Notes: generated by a model not told the origin, from the letters alone. A stretch of 64,000 nt of DNA from Laccaria trichodermophora (GCA_018417955.1 JACTVC010000002.1:3658001-3722000); one strand, 5' to 3'. Positions 1 through 11,189 are shown, counted from the first letter of the stretch. A program made the numbers and translations.

Positions 1-167
1 AGGCGTCCTGTTGAGAATGAGTCGAAAATCCTTTAGCAAGAAAATCAAAGCAGCGTACGATTTGCCACCTTGCGCAGTTTCGGGCGTCAAATGTGCACGC
101 ATTGTTGACAGTCGTTCTGAAATAAAATGAAGCGGGAATATTAAAGGGCGTTTTTTTAACGTACGGT

Positions 168-812
168 TCACCATGTCTCGTACTTCTGGAAGATCAGCAG
201 CTGACAGAGTGACCTAACAACAGAGTGAAGTTGCGGTCCAAGTAACAGTAAGAGCGACATACCACCAGCTGGCATCCGTCTAGGATTGTTCCATTCATGA
301 CGAGGGCCTTTCTCGCCGCAATCGGGCTGAAGAAGTCTATGGTCGCGTACCGACGATCGCGAGGCCCTCGCACTTGGGCTGGAACATTCGTGACTGCACA
401 TCCCATACTAACCCGAATCAAAGTTTGTTTGATGGGGCCAAACTTGGTAAAGGCGAATTGAAGACGTTCTTGGGTGATGCCAGACCGAAGCTGAAGGGAC
501 GACGGTTAAACTTGCTCAAAAACATTTCAAAAAAGGGCAAATACGTTTCCGACATAAATGTAAGACGGATCGGTTAGCCTTTTAGACTGTGTTTTCTCTG
601 CGCTCTCCTTCTTGGTGCGAGCTTTCTTGGATTGTTTGGCGTCCTCCTCCTTGGCGACTGGATCTACCTTGGCCTTTCTTCCCTTGCGTGGTTGTGTGAA
701 TTTACCGAAAAGCCGCTTGAAAACGTCAAGACAGGAGGGCGTGAAATTCTTGGAAGAAACGCACTTTTCTTGCCTCCGGGGCGAGTTTCTTGCTAGGCCA
801 TCGAGTGAGCAT
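168..812 (-). CDS. small RRM-domain RNA-binding protein
   Basis: Four exons on the minus strand (765-812, 545-715, 263-490, 168-200) give 159 residues. A Lys/Arg-rich N-terminal third (KARTKKESAEKTQSKR) precedes one RRM. The RNP2-like strand IYVGNL is split by the intron at 491-544; the helix GITQERLQFAFTKFG and the strand RRYATIDFF follow. The start at 812 was chosen because the long frame upstream of the RRM has no ATG, while a 16-codon exon starting there splices in phase through a GTGCGT donor. The last exon, ending KYETW, is the weakest part and other acceptors are possible. Family membership is clear only at the domain level; no orthologue is recognised. It diverges from FMC1. Confidence 0.6.
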
Positions 813-1156
813 ATTGAAAAGACTTGTGTAAAATCTTTGGGTATATCGCAATGAAGAGGGAGGTTTCTTGAGGATGAGGACAAGGTTTGACGCGTCGAAA
901 TTTGAAATTTATATGATGAGGGTCAAGGCGGGGACGGTGGCTTTGCCGTGTTCTGTCGCGTTGTCCATGACGGTAGCGTTGTCCTTTTACCGAATGTAGG
1001 CCACCCAATTCGTCGAACAATGAGAGCAGGACCACGCTAAAGGTGGCCAAGGCAGGCAGGCCACAAGAACTGTAAAAGATGAAATCAAGTCCGTCACGTG
1101 CAAATTTTGTACCACTGCAGGTCTGGTTCTCAGCTGGTTCTAAGTAACCTCCAGAA
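813..1156. promoter_or_regulatory. divergent intergenic region, RRM gene / FMC1
   Basis: 344 bp lie between two start codons facing away from each other. The region must hold both promoters; no distinct motif is assigned. Confidence 0.4.
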
Positions 1157-1585
1157 ATGACCTCAAAACACACCAGCGCATATCGAGGCGTTCTACGTGA
1201 ACTTAGGAGATCAGTGTGTTGTAGTCCTCATTCTTTTTATCCCTCTTTACTTAGCCACTTCAGATTGAACCGTCTCGCAAGGTCAATACCTCCATTGTTT
1301 CCCATTTTCGTTGTGTCGTACAGAGTTACCGCGAATCCAAGGACCCCCAGATTCTTGTAGACTTAGACAACGCAACCTTGCTTTTGCGGTCGCAACGGGA
1401 ACACAAGGTGATCCACATATTCTTGAACAGTATGCTCCTGACACTAATTTGAGCGCACGCGGTGACAGCGATTGCTGGAGAGATACAATCCATTGTTCGA
1501 CCTTACCGCAGAAGAGAGGATTCACGCGACGGCTCGGAGAGTGGGTCTTGATATGCCAGTCTTGCACAAAAAGGATACGAGTTAG
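1157..1585 (+). CDS. FMC1: FMC1-like mitochondrial assembly factor (LYR family)
   Basis: Four small exons (1157-1213, 1255-1281, 1324-1407, 1469-1585) encode 94 residues. The N-terminus carries an LYR-like helix (AYRGVLRELRRS). The middle has DNATLLLRSQREHKR followed by LLERYNPLFDLTAEER, and the C-terminus is ATARRVGLDMPVLHK, the conserved tail of the FMC1 family. Fmc1 helps assembly of mitochondrial ATP synthase in yeast, so the product probably acts in the matrix. Translating the DNA without splicing makes the gene look frameshifted; three introns of 41, 42 and 61 bp remove every apparent break. It ends only 56 bp before the SUA5 start on the same strand. Confidence 0.82.
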
Positions 1586-1641
1586 CGTATGTAAATAAAA
1601 TTGCAAATACGGCGTAAGTAGCCAGTCCATCCATAACATCG

Positions 1642-2904
1642 ATGTTCTTCCTTCGCCGTTTACGACAAGCCTACTACACACACTTGATGAACCCTCCAAT
1701 TGAGTTCTCAACGCAGGTTTTGAAATGCGATCCTTCTTCCATCTCCTTTGCTTCAGATTACCCCATAATTTCATCCCCAGACACCTCACGCGCTTTGGAC
1801 ATCGCCGCCCACCATCTGCGCGACCTATCTCAGACAGTCGTTTTCCCAACAGAAACTGTCTACGGGCTCGGTGCATCTGCTCAGAGTACCCAAGCCACCT
1901 CAAAAATCTTCTCCACCAAAGGTCGCCCTCCGGACAACCCTCTCATCATCCATGTATCATCCTTGACAATGCTCCGCACCCTTCTGCCCCTTGGTTATAA
2001 TCTATCGAGAGCGTATGAAGTGCTTATAAAGCACTTCTGGCCAGGTCCATTGACCCTCTTGTTCCCAAGAAATGCGGACATTATCCCGACCATCGTCACA
2101 GCGAACCAGCCTTCTGTAGCCATAAGGATGCCCTCACATCCAGTAGCCAGAGCGCTGATCGCAGTCTCGAACTTGCCCCTCGCTGCTCCGAGCGCCAACT
2201 CTTCCGGAAAGCCAAGTCCAACTCGTGTTGAGCATGTTTTGCGTGATCTCGATGGCAAAGTCCCCATCATCCTCGATGGTGGCGCCTGTGATATCGGGTT
2301 GGAGAGCACAGTCGTTGATGGTCTGCAAGCGGATGGGAATATACGTATTCTGCGACCAGGAGGAATCACCGTTGAAGAGATCGAACGCGTCCTCCGCCAG
2401 GAAATGCACGATTGCGCTCAGATACCGAAGGTTCTGGTGCACCGCCGGGATTTTCAGGACAAAACAATTGAGAACGCGCCGACTACGCCAGGGATGAAAT
2501 ATCGTCATTACTCACCGTCAGTTCCTGTCACCCTCATTTGCACCAGTTCCTCTCCGCCGCAGGGCACCAACCCTCTCGCCGTTTCCGCGTTCCTAGGGTC
2601 GCTTGTGAACACCAGTGACGAAGTCAAGATCGGCGTCATGGCCCCTTTCGACTCGAAACTCTGGGGTTTTCTCGTGCCAAAAGAAGGTTTGCATTGGCGT
2701 CGCTACGATCTGGGACCCATTTCAGACCCTTCAGTGACGGCCCACCGACTTTTTGATGGTCTGCTTACTCTCGAGAAAGAAGGCGTACACCTCATACTCA
2801 TCGAGGAAGTCAAGGAGGACCGGGAAGGGCTTGCAATTATGAACCGAGTACGAAAGGCAGTGGGGGACTCTGTATGGGTTTCACTCCCCCCAGATGACCA
2901 ATAG
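1642..2904 (+). CDS. SUA5: threonylcarbamoyl-AMP synthase Sua5
   Basis: A single-exon gene of 420 codons. It makes threonylcarbamoyl-AMP from threonine, bicarbonate and ATP, the first step of t6A37 tRNA modification. Residues about 55-250 form the YrdC/TsaC domain: VVFPTETVYGLG, the KGRPPDNPL nucleotide/bicarbonate loop, APSANSSGKPSPT and ESTVVD. After the linker GMKYRHYSP comes the C-terminal Sua5 domain (about 285-415). The first 15 residues are basic and aromatic (MFFLRRLRQAYYTHL), like a mitochondrial presequence, and a second in-frame ATG follows at 1687. The lack of introns is unusual among its neighbours. Confidence 0.95.
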   Translation: MFFLRRLRQAYYTHLMNPPIEFSTQVLKCDPSSISFASDYPIISSPDTSRALDIAAHHLRDLSQTVVFPTETVYGLGASAQSTQATSKIFSTKGRPPDNPLIIHVSSLTMLRTLLPLGYNLSRAYEVLIKHFWPGPLTLLFPRNADIIPTIVTANQPSVAIRMPSHPVARALIAVSNLPLAAPSANSSGKPSPTRVEHVLRDLDGKVPIILDGGACDIGLESTVVDGLQADGNIRILRPGGITVEEIERVLRQEMHDCAQIPKVLVHRRDFQDKTIENAPTTPGMKYRHYSPSVPVTLICTSSSPPQGTNPLAVSAFLGSLVNTSDEVKIGVMAPFDSKLWGFLVPKEGLHWRRYDLGPISDPSVTAHRLFDGLLTLEKEGVHLILIEEVKEDREGLAIMNRVRKAVGDSVWVSLPPDDQ

Positions 2905-4042
2905 TGTTAAATATCTTGGAAACTCACCCTGGACCCGATGTCCCAGCTGCCTTGAACGACTGAACTGGACATGCTGCGACATGCCAGTGAGTCCATTTTT
3001 TCATCTTCGTGACTAGTTAAATGGTGGTTTCAAAGGCACACTATACTTACCCATGGGTAAAAATTTATGAAAATTGCGCCAAATTTGATGAATACCGAGT
3101 GATACTACACGCATAGTGGCTCATCCTACGTCAGCAGATGGACTCTCGAACGAAGGATTAGCAAGTGGCTCCTTCTGTGGACTTGCGTGAAGCCCATCTC
3201 CGTAAATTGGGCCGATATTCCCAACGACTTAGAAGGAAGGACAACTGCTGACAAAAACACGCGCTGTTGATAGGTTCGTTAACAAGATACATACTTGTCG
3301 GCGCCGCCGGTGCCGCGTTGTATGTATGTGAGAGGAATTCGCAACATTGCAATGGTCGAGTGGCGAGTCCCTGCCTGCGGCTCGGATAAAAAAAAGGCAA
3401 ATCAGAAAGATTTGGAGCTTTTGGCGTCATGCCAGGGATGCGTTAAATGGGTACGATGTCCGATTGTAACAACATCGTGGTGGCCTCATGCCCTACTCCA
3501 ATTCGGAAGATTTTGAGATGAAAGTACACGAGTTTGATATTGCCATACGCACAATCTCTTGGAAGTTTTTTAGTGAAGCCATTTCTGCGCCTTCCAATTC
3601 CAACCTTACAGGGGGAAAAAAAGAGTCGTGAGTGCCACTACTCCCCACCTCCCGAGTCCAGCGACTTTGACTTCGTGAAGTGATAATTAAACAGCGCTTA
3701 TTTTAGGTCGCCTTCAGGGACCATGCCATGACGCAGGGAACTGGCCAACAACGTGTTGCCGCCATTTGCCGCAATCAGCTCTCATGCTATGTTCTCGTCA
3801 CATGATATTCACGGGACTACCGCGTCGAAGGAAAAAGTAAATTGCGCCTTTACCGCCTCGAGGCTACATATTTTCTTTCATACTCGCAACGAGGCAATAA
3901 TTCGCTCAACGGGGAGAGAGGTACTTTGTGTCTTGACACACTCTATTTAATGCGAGCAATTTCCATCTCCCTCTCCATTCACGTCCGCCGCTCACGACCC
4001 CATCCATTGATAACTTGAAAGGTTTCTCATTTTCTTTTCATA
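2905..4042. other. intergenic region upstream of the HMG-box gene
   Basis: About 1.1 kb without a supportable gene. Short open frames (for example 3158-3430 minus) show no recognisable motif. Pyrimidine-rich stretches just before 4043 resemble a fungal 5' leader. The length is large for this locus and would suit a regulated promoter. Confidence 0.4.
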
Positions 4043-5619
4043 ATGGATCTTTCTTGTGAGTTTTTATTACGGCATTCTTCCCTTTCTTACACATTTACCC
4101 CTCAGCGCAAGTCAAGCAGGAGGAGTGCTCGCCTACTCTAGCTTGGGGCCTTTATACCATATCTCAGCGAACCCCTTCGCCAGAGTTAAGAACTCCTTCA
4201 CTAGAGTCGCGTACTCCTTCGCCGAGGTTTGGTCACGCATCTAGAGATGCACTTTGTATGGCAAAGCTTCCCGGACAGTCCTTCGTCTTTCCCGCCTATC
4301 ACTACAATGAAATTCGTCCCACAAAACCCCCTCGTAGAAAGGCGAAAACTGAGCTGACTCCAAATCAAGGCGATCCGGCCTCCAGCGCGTCAAACCTCGC
4401 GCCTTTTTGTTCATCTGCTTTATTAGAAGCACCCTTACACGTTGCCTCTTCCCCGAAACCTATATCTCGACCTCACATTCCCCGACCGCCTAATGCGTTT
4501 ATGATCTTCCGTTCCCATTTTCTCAAACTCGATGCCGCGGATTGCCTTGATCGTCGTCAACAAAACCTCAGCCGTCTTGCTGGTACAGCCTGGAACTCGT
4601 TAACCTCTGACGAAAAGGCGAAATGGCACGAAGAGGCTGCGCAGGCGTTACTCAAGCATCAACAAGAGTATCCCAACTATAAATTTACACCGGCACCTCG
4701 GGGCTCACGTCGTGCGAAAAACACGATACGAGTCAAATGCGAAGACTTTGAAAAGGGAGAACACCGAGACGTTCGAGACAAGTACATGGGTATACCGAGA
4801 GTCTCTGAGACGCACCGACGACAAAGGAATGTTAAACGCGAACACCGTGTTGAGTTCTCAACGAGAATCGCCCCACATCAGCTGACCGGCCATTCTTCCC
4901 AAGCTCAATTTTCACCCGCTCTCCCCTGTTCTGCGTCCGACGACTCCCCTGCGTTACCCCCTTGTTTTCCACAGGTCTCCTACCCTCATATCATTGTTCC
5001 ACGCCGGCCGTCCACTTCACTTGGGTTCTCTCCGTCCACTTCCATACGGGATAAATTTCATCGTGGCACCCACCACAAACGAAGCCTCACACGTCCGTCG
5101 TCTGCAGCGTCATCCAATAACGCTTTATCCGGCGCCCTTTATGACCTTGATATCGTAAGAAATTTTTCTCGCGCTTGTCCAGCAGTTATAATAACATTTC
5201 CTTTTCCGCAGGCTTCAGCATCTTCCGGCCTTGGAACCGTCTCGTTGCCATCCACCCCACTATCTTCTCCCGTTGGGCAATTTTCCAACCCTTGGACAAC
5301 TTACAACTTTAACAGTCAGGGGGCTTATCGGCGGCAACCTGACGTGAGTGTGGGACCAACAGAAATCGGGGAGCCGTTCATGGCTACCCCAAGTCCTTTC
5401 CAACAAATAAATCATCAGTCCATCGTTAATGACGCTTTCCTCGATTACTATCCCTCTCACGAAGAACAACGCAAACTCCACATTCCCATGGACAACGCAG
5501 GTTTATCAGCATACAACCCGCCTAGCAATTTCGAACCCTCCCAATGGACCTTTACGAATGGGCTCGGAGATGGTTCCAACTTCCTTTGTAATATGCCGGT
5601 TGGAACATATACTCCATGA
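4043..5619 (+). CDS. HMG-box transcription factor
   Basis: Three exons (4043-4055, 4106-5154, 5212-5619) give 489 residues. The first codes for MDLS and then splices in phase into a stretch ending SQVKQEECSPTLAWG. A 57-bp intron (5155-5211) is in frame and easy to miss. One HMG box lies at about residues 120-190: RPPNAFMIFRSHFLK, then LSRLAGTAWNSLTSDEKAKW and HQQEYPNYKF. The RPPNAF start places it with the MATA/Ste11-type sequence-specific HMG proteins that control mating and development in fungi. Upstream of the box are three Ser/Thr-Pro repeats (RTPSPEL, RTPSLES, RTPSPR). The C-terminal half is Ser/Pro-rich and disordered-looking. The particular regulator cannot be named. Confidence 0.85.
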
Positions 5620-5726
5620 AAGAAATGAAAGTCACGACCACAACACATGTACCTTTTCCAATGAATCGATAACGAAATTAACGATTGCACTGTACTACTA
5701 TCTACATTCAATGTAATTTAACTGTC

Positions 5727-6305
5727 TCATTCGAAAGCCGTAATGGTAGAAACCAGCTTTTCCAGCTTCACGTCCAGAGCTTCAACAGCAGATATCAGTT
5801 CCGGGTTACCATCCAACGTCATCACGGAAGACGGCAAATGATAGAGAATCTGGGTGCCCTTGCGGTCTGGCTTTTCAAGTATCAACAGCCGAGGTGGAAT
5901 CTCTAAAGCGGCGCGAATATCATGACGCAGGATGGTTTGCGCGATCAGGGGGTTTCCAATGGTGTAAACAACGGCTTTCGGAGTATCGTCTACGCCATGG
6001 TAGATATCCAATAGCCTGTGGTGTTTCAACTCCCCGAAATACCTGCCAGATAAAAACATAGGTAAAAAGCGGCAACCGAATTGATCAATTCGGACGTACA
6101 AAAAATCCAGCCCATGCGTGGTATCACCTACGATTTCCTCAACATCTTCTTGAGTTCCCGCCTCTCTCAAACGGGTAATTAATGGCGTGGAAGCATCCCT
6201 GTTTATCATTTGGGATCGTAATCGAGCAATAACGTCATCGTAGGACAGTTGCGTATCAAACTGGACGAGCTGTGCTTGCACCTGGACGACGGATCTTAAT
6301 CCCAT
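5727..6305 (-). CDS. DUF302-domain protein
   Basis: Two exons (6100-6305, 5727-6042) separated by a 57-bp in-frame intron give 173 residues. The body matches the DUF302 fold: an N-terminal helix with SYDDVIARLRSQ, then the strand/loop KAVVYTIGNPLIAQTIL, DIRAALEIPPRLLIL and TQILYHLPSSVM. The family has no established reaction; it is a small alpha/beta domain found in bacteria and fungi. The start MGLRSVV at 6305 was preferred because the in-frame extension to 6449 is of poor quality and leaves only 25 bp to the divergent DBP8 start. A further 5' exon is possible. Confidence 0.75.
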   Translation of the reverse strand: MGLRSVVQVQAQLVQFDTQLSYDDVIARLRSQMINRDASTPLITRLREAGTQEDVEEIVGDTTHGLDFLYVRIDQFGCRFLPMFLSGRYFGELKHHRLLDIYHGVDDTPKAVVYTIGNPLIAQTILRHDIRAALEIPPRLLILEKPDRKGTQILYHLPSSVMTLDGNPELISAVEALDVKLEKLVSTITAFE

Positions 6306-6474
6306 GACTTGAGCGTTGCAGACGGAGAAGAAAAGCAGCGCATTTGGATGCTGAACATACTTTGACAAGCTCAAAGCTATGTAAAGAGGGGAGGCGTTTG
6401 TGTATTTGCTCTTGTAATTTTCAGTTTCAAGTTTTTTTTCATCAAACACTCAAGCCCATCCCACCATCTCAGCC

Positions 6475-8437
6475 ATGGAACAGACACGAGTGACGCGCAG
6501 GAGAAACGTCACGACAGACGATCTGCTTCGAAGTCAAGAAGAACCTCACAGGAAACGTCGTAAGCTTCAAGATGCAGCGGAGACAGATTCCGAAGATCCC
6601 GCAAGCGAAGTGGACGACGAGAGTCTGTCAACTGGGGATGAAAGCGGCGAGGGATCTGACGAGGTCAAGGACGACGTTAATGGAGACATTAAAACACAGA
6701 ACCACGTCTCAAAACTCGTAGTCCATGATCGTTTTGATTTCTCAACTCGCAAAACGGAATCGTCCGTCGTGCAAGTCAAACCTGACACGCAACCTCTTGC
6801 CTCGTTCGCGTCATTGGGAATTTCTGATTCCCTGCAATCTGCTTTGACGAGTATGTCAATTAAAACGCCGACGGAAGTTCAAGCTGCCTGCATTCCTCCT
6901 CTGTTGGCGGGTACGTTTGCCTTGGCTCATATCTCCTTTGCATAGTGACCCTGCTAACACGATCAAGGCAGAGATTGCATTGGGAACGCGAAGACTGGCT
7001 CTGGTAAAACAATTGCCTTTGCCTTGCCCATCCTACAGAAACTTCTCGCTGATCCTTATGGAATTTATGCCCTTGTGTTGACGCCAACAAGGTTTGATCA
7101 TCTTGCGTTACTGTGAAGTAACATTAACTCTTCAACTACAGAGAATTAGCTTTCCAGATATCCGAACAATTTGTCGTGCTGGGCGCGTCACTTAATCTCA
7201 GAACGGCTGTAATTGTTGGGGGGATGGACATGATGGCGCAGGCACTTGAACTAGGAAACCGCCCGCACATTGTTATTGCAACTCCTGGCCGACTTGCTGA
7301 TCACTTGCGCAGTAGCAGTGGCGAATGGGACCTCTCTCGGGTTAGGTTTTTGGTCAGTTCACTTCATTGACGGTATGAACGCTATCTAACATTCGTATAG
7401 GTGCTTGATGAAGCTGATAGATTACTCACTCGGACATTTTCTCCCGAGCTGTCTCATCTATTCAATGTCCTGCCACAAGATCGACAGACTTGTCTTTTTA
7501 CTGCGACACTTACGCCGTCAATAGAGTCCTTGGCTGATGCGACAGCTAGGCCTGGCAAACAAAAGCCGTTCGTGCACCGAATGAATGAAAGGCAAGTTAG
7601 ACAGTTCCGGTTCTGCTGAGGGGATCTTGATTTATTCTACGCAGCATCGAGACAGTCTCGACCTTGAAGCAACATTACATTTTGGTTCCGTCGCATGTGC
7701 GCGAAATGTATCTTTATCACCTCCTCCGGAACCCACCAGAGTCAACACTCCATCTGCGGCGGGCTCCTCCCGAGGCTTCTGAGCGGAGGAAAGGCAAGCC
7801 GAAAAGCAAAGGAAAGAAGAGGAAAACTGAGGAAAGCGATGATGATGAGCTGGAGCAACCACCTCCTACCATTATCTTCTGTGCACGGCCTCGAACGGCA
7901 GCCTATTTGACTCTTGTGTTGAAATCCCTGTCGATTCGAAGTACGGCTCTACATTCGCGACTAACGCAACGAGAACGATTGTCTTCGCTATCGTTATTCC
8001 GGGCTAGCGTTGTTCCGGTTCTAGTGTCGACTGATGTTGGTTCGCGTGGACTTGATATTGAAGACGTGGCTATGGTAATCAATTGGGATATGCCAGAGGA
8101 GGCGGAAGAATATACCCATCGAGTAGGACGAACAGCTCGAGCCGGACGCGGAGGTGTGGCAATCAGCTTTGTAACGGAGCGTGACGAAGATCGAGTAGTG
8201 AAGATCGAGAAGCGTATCAGTAAGTCTGCGTGGTGATTGGTTGGCAATCGTGTTGCTGACGATAAAGCAGAAACGAAGCTGGTGGAAATGATACTTTCTG
8301 AAGATAAAGTGCTTGAAAAGCTGAATGCTGTATCTACTGCGAAGCGACTGGCTCAGATGACACTTCACGACGATAAGTTTGGTCAACGTGAGGAGATACA
8401 TGCTGCCAAAGCGTGGGAGAGTGGAGTTTATAAATAA
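6475..8437 (+). CDS. DBP8: DEAD-box RNA helicase Dbp8 (DDX49 type)
   Basis: Six exons (6475-6910, 6968-7091, 7142-7352, 7401-7591, 7645-8219, 8271-8437) encode 567 residues. After an acidic N-terminus come the Q motif ([14 protein letters not shown]), motif I AKTGSGKT, Ia PTRELA, Ib [29 protein letters not shown] and [13 protein letters not shown]. All catalytic motifs are intact. Dbp8 works in the nucleolus in 18S rRNA maturation in yeast; that role is inferred from family. Between the two RecA domains sits a Lys-rich then acidic insertion ([18 protein letters not shown]). The fourth intron appears to use a GC donor (7592-7644). Confidence 0.93.
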
Positions 8438-8480
8438 GATTAGAAATGACGTTGTATCTTTGAAGTTGGTGTTTACTTTC

Positions 8481-9512
8481 ATGGACTCTTGGCTAGTCGA
8501 AAAGCATTTGTTACCAACACCTCCAGTGAGCTTTGTTTGAATACTTATCTTTTCTTGATCATATCTTCATTCTTGTTCTAGAATTCTCATCTTGGTTCTC
8601 CAATCGTTGACGAGCCCACAGACGGAAGCACATTAGTTTCCATTTCCACCACTTTTCACCCCGCTGCCCAACTCCACCCAGTTCCAACAGACATCGTTCT
8701 TCTCTCTTCTGACAACGTTTTCTTTTACGTTCACTCCCATCTCCTCTTGGCAGCCTCGGAAAATGCTTTCAATAATTTGTTACCCCCGGCATCAAAGCAT
8801 CAGGATTCTATTCTCTCTGTCCCAGAACATTCAACCGTATTAAATATCCTTCTGCATACCATTTACGACATCTCATGCATTCATTATTCTCCTTCCCTGA
8901 CCACAATTATCTCCGCCGTGAACTGTCTGCCTATCTATGGCGTCCTCCCAAAAACCCACATCATTCCCTCCACACCGCTCTATACTTTGCTCATCTCACA
9001 AGCACCACTCGATCCTCTTGAAGTCTATGCTCTCGCCGCCTCTCTCGATCTTTACGACCTTGCTGTCGCAACCTCATCCCATCTTCTTTCCTTCCCCCTC
9101 TGCACCCTCTCAGACGAGATGGCCGAACGAATAGGCTCAGTCTACCTCAAACGCCTATTCTTCCTTCATTTCGGTCGTTTAGACGCCCTCAAGCGTGTTC
9201 TTCTCCCTCCTCCCCACCCACATCCCCCGACCGCTTGGTGCGATTTTACAGAACAAAAGAAGCTGACAAGAGCCTGGGCATTGGCCTCGGCTTATCTTGC
9301 GTGGGATGCACGACCAGATTTATCTACAAGCACCATGGAGTCTGCTCTTCGTCCACTGGCAGAACATTTGTCATGTGACCAATGTCAGTCGGTTTTGCGA
9401 GACCGAATCAAAAACCTGGTCATACAGTGGTCCGTTATCAAGGTGCGCTAGTTTCTTTTTCTCTTTTGCAATCCTTTGCTTGGATTTATCAGAAAAGCAG
9501 CGAACAATTTAA
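8481..9512 (+). CDS. BTB/POZ-domain protein of agaricomycete type
   Basis: Three exons (8481-8525, 8582-9442, 9501-9512) give 305 residues. The start MDSWLVEKHLLPTPP is a 15-codon exon whose GTGAGC donor joins in phase to the BTB exon. The BTB core reads TDIVLLSSDNVFFYVHSHLLLAASENAF, and the rest is a helical domain with HLSCDQCQSVLRDRI. A 4-codon last exon restores the ending WSVIKRTI, which I recall as typical of this expanded mushroom family. BTB domains dimerise and often recruit cullin-3 ligases or repressors; nothing here shows the partner. It begins 43 bp after the DBP8 stop. Confidence 0.85.
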
Positions 9513-10089
9513 TTATCCCTTCCCACATGACGTCATTGCATTTTTATTATTGCCCGTACCACCAGACACGCACTCCATACACGGACCTTATACCCCTTCC
9601 CGAATCTTGGCACTTCTACCGTATCCCAATTCGCGCTTTGCCACACCGAGTGGTATGTATACACGCCTCACTTGATGTAGCAATACCTGTCTCATACATG
9701 CAACGAGACACTGTAATTTTAGGCATACTGTACTTCACACTTTCTTGGGAACATTGTCACTGTAACAATAAAACTGAGGATATTGACTCGTGGATGTGCA
9801 AGTATCAACTTTTTCTTAGAATTCAAATTACTTCGAGAGGGATATGCTCACAAGTTCAGGGCCTCCGCCAATGTACTTATGCTTTTCACCCAAGTCGATG
9901 CTAAAATCGGCCAGTGGTCGCAAATCAGGACGCGCCCACTTGATGAACGTCGTCATGGCGGCAACTTGAAGCTCACAGTGGGGCACGGTAACGGAGCGCT
10001 GCATTTGAAGTGTAAAAATGAAATCATCAATTGCCAACGGTGTGGGTGGTATACCGCTATCGATTCTAGAGGTCCTAGACTGTGGGAGG
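9513..10089. other. intergenic region with a possible small minus-strand gene
   Basis: The gap between the BTB gene and MOB1 is 577 bp. On the minus strand, 9852-10004 plus 9735-9773 could splice through a GTGAGC donor and a CCTCAG acceptor into a 63-residue product starting MQRSVTVPHCELQ and ending DNVPKKV. No family is recognised. It could equally be MOB1 3' untranslated sequence that is open by chance. Confidence 0.22.
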
Positions 10090-11189
10090 CTACCGCGTCT
10101 TGTCCTCTGCGAGGATTGCGTCATTGAGTTCGTCCAACGGTGCCAATTCCTTCTTGTCGACCAAGTCGAACTGCATTTTTGAGAGGTGTAAGCCTGAAAA
10201 TCGCCCTGACATGACGGCAAATACCTCGTTCACGAACAGGAAGAAGTGTCTGTAGCTTGTGTTGAGGTGAGCTGCAGAGATGGTGTGTGTTGATCAATAA
10301 TCTTCCAAAACGACAAAAAGCCAACCTTCAATTCCCAACGCGCATATGTGGTCGAAATGGTTGCTGTATATATGAGCATACACCCGGAATAGACGGCGCA
10401 CAATGGTTCGGACGGTGTCACGGAAGTTTCGAGGGAATGGTACACCTGAAGAGGTCCGCTTAGTCAAGGGAATATTATCAACTATATAACATACCGATCT
10501 TGTTCGGGAAAACGTTCTCATCATCCAGGATGTTTTGCGCCCAGTTCATAAGCGCGTCAACATATTCCGGAGCTGCTAATTTGGTCGGTCTCTTGTATTT
10601 GACGCCGTCTTCCCACAGATATTCATATCTGGGAGCGATAACATGAATAAAGTACGGGGATTTAACGAGAATATCAACAAACCTTGGTCCCGCTGACATT
10701 ATTGGGCACTGAAAACGTTAAGCATAGAACAGGGGCTGAACATTCAAGAGAGGCGTACTTCTTGCGGGGTGCAGAACTCCGTGACCGTCCCGTACAACAT
10801 ATTCAGATGATTGAAAAAGTCGACCGCTGGTGAGGACGACGTGTGTTAGCAGACGTTGCGATGGTAGTTTCATTGTCGTACTGTGAACCGCAAGCCACTC
10901 GTTCGTGTCCTCGCCCTCAGGGAGCTGGACGGCCAACCTCAGATTCCCTGATCCCTAAAAGCAACAATCCCACCCGGTGAGATTAGCATGGAATCCATGA
11001 TACTTTGGTCGCGCGGCGGAGATCCTACCAAGGTTGCTTCGGCATACTTTCTGAGCTGATATTGTTTCGTCCCCTCTGGTACATCCTTTCGTGGCTTAAA
11101 TGTTCGTGTTTTGCCGCTAGTGATGTGTTATCATCTCTGATATTGGCCCTTAGTAGGGTAGAAACGTACAGTCCAAAGAACGATGACAT
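10090..11189 (-). CDS. MOB1: MOB1 kinase activator
   Basis: Nine exons (11170-11189, 11029-11116, 10882-10954, 10759-10826, 10683-10708, 10495-10628, 10326-10445, 10225-10271, 10090-10170) give 218 residues, the usual MOB1 length. The zinc ligands are present: FCTPQECP (two Cys four residues apart) and HIYSNHFDHI (two His). Other hallmarks are VPEGTKQYQLRKYAEATLGS, DFFNHLNMLYGTV, YEYLWEDGVKYKRPTKL and FPRNFRDTVRTI. Mob1 binds and activates NDR/LATS kinases (Dbf2 in yeast) in the mitotic exit or septation network. SPO12, another mitotic-exit factor family, lies 6 kb away, probably by coincidence. Confidence 0.95.

Noticed and set aside
1401..1500. Apparent frameshift in FMC1
   Set aside because: A 61-bp GT-AG intron (1408-1468) restores SQREHKRLLERYNP without any indel.
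1283..1903. 206-codon minus-strand open frame
   Set aside because: It lies antisense to FMC1 and the start of SUA5, both supported by strong family motifs.
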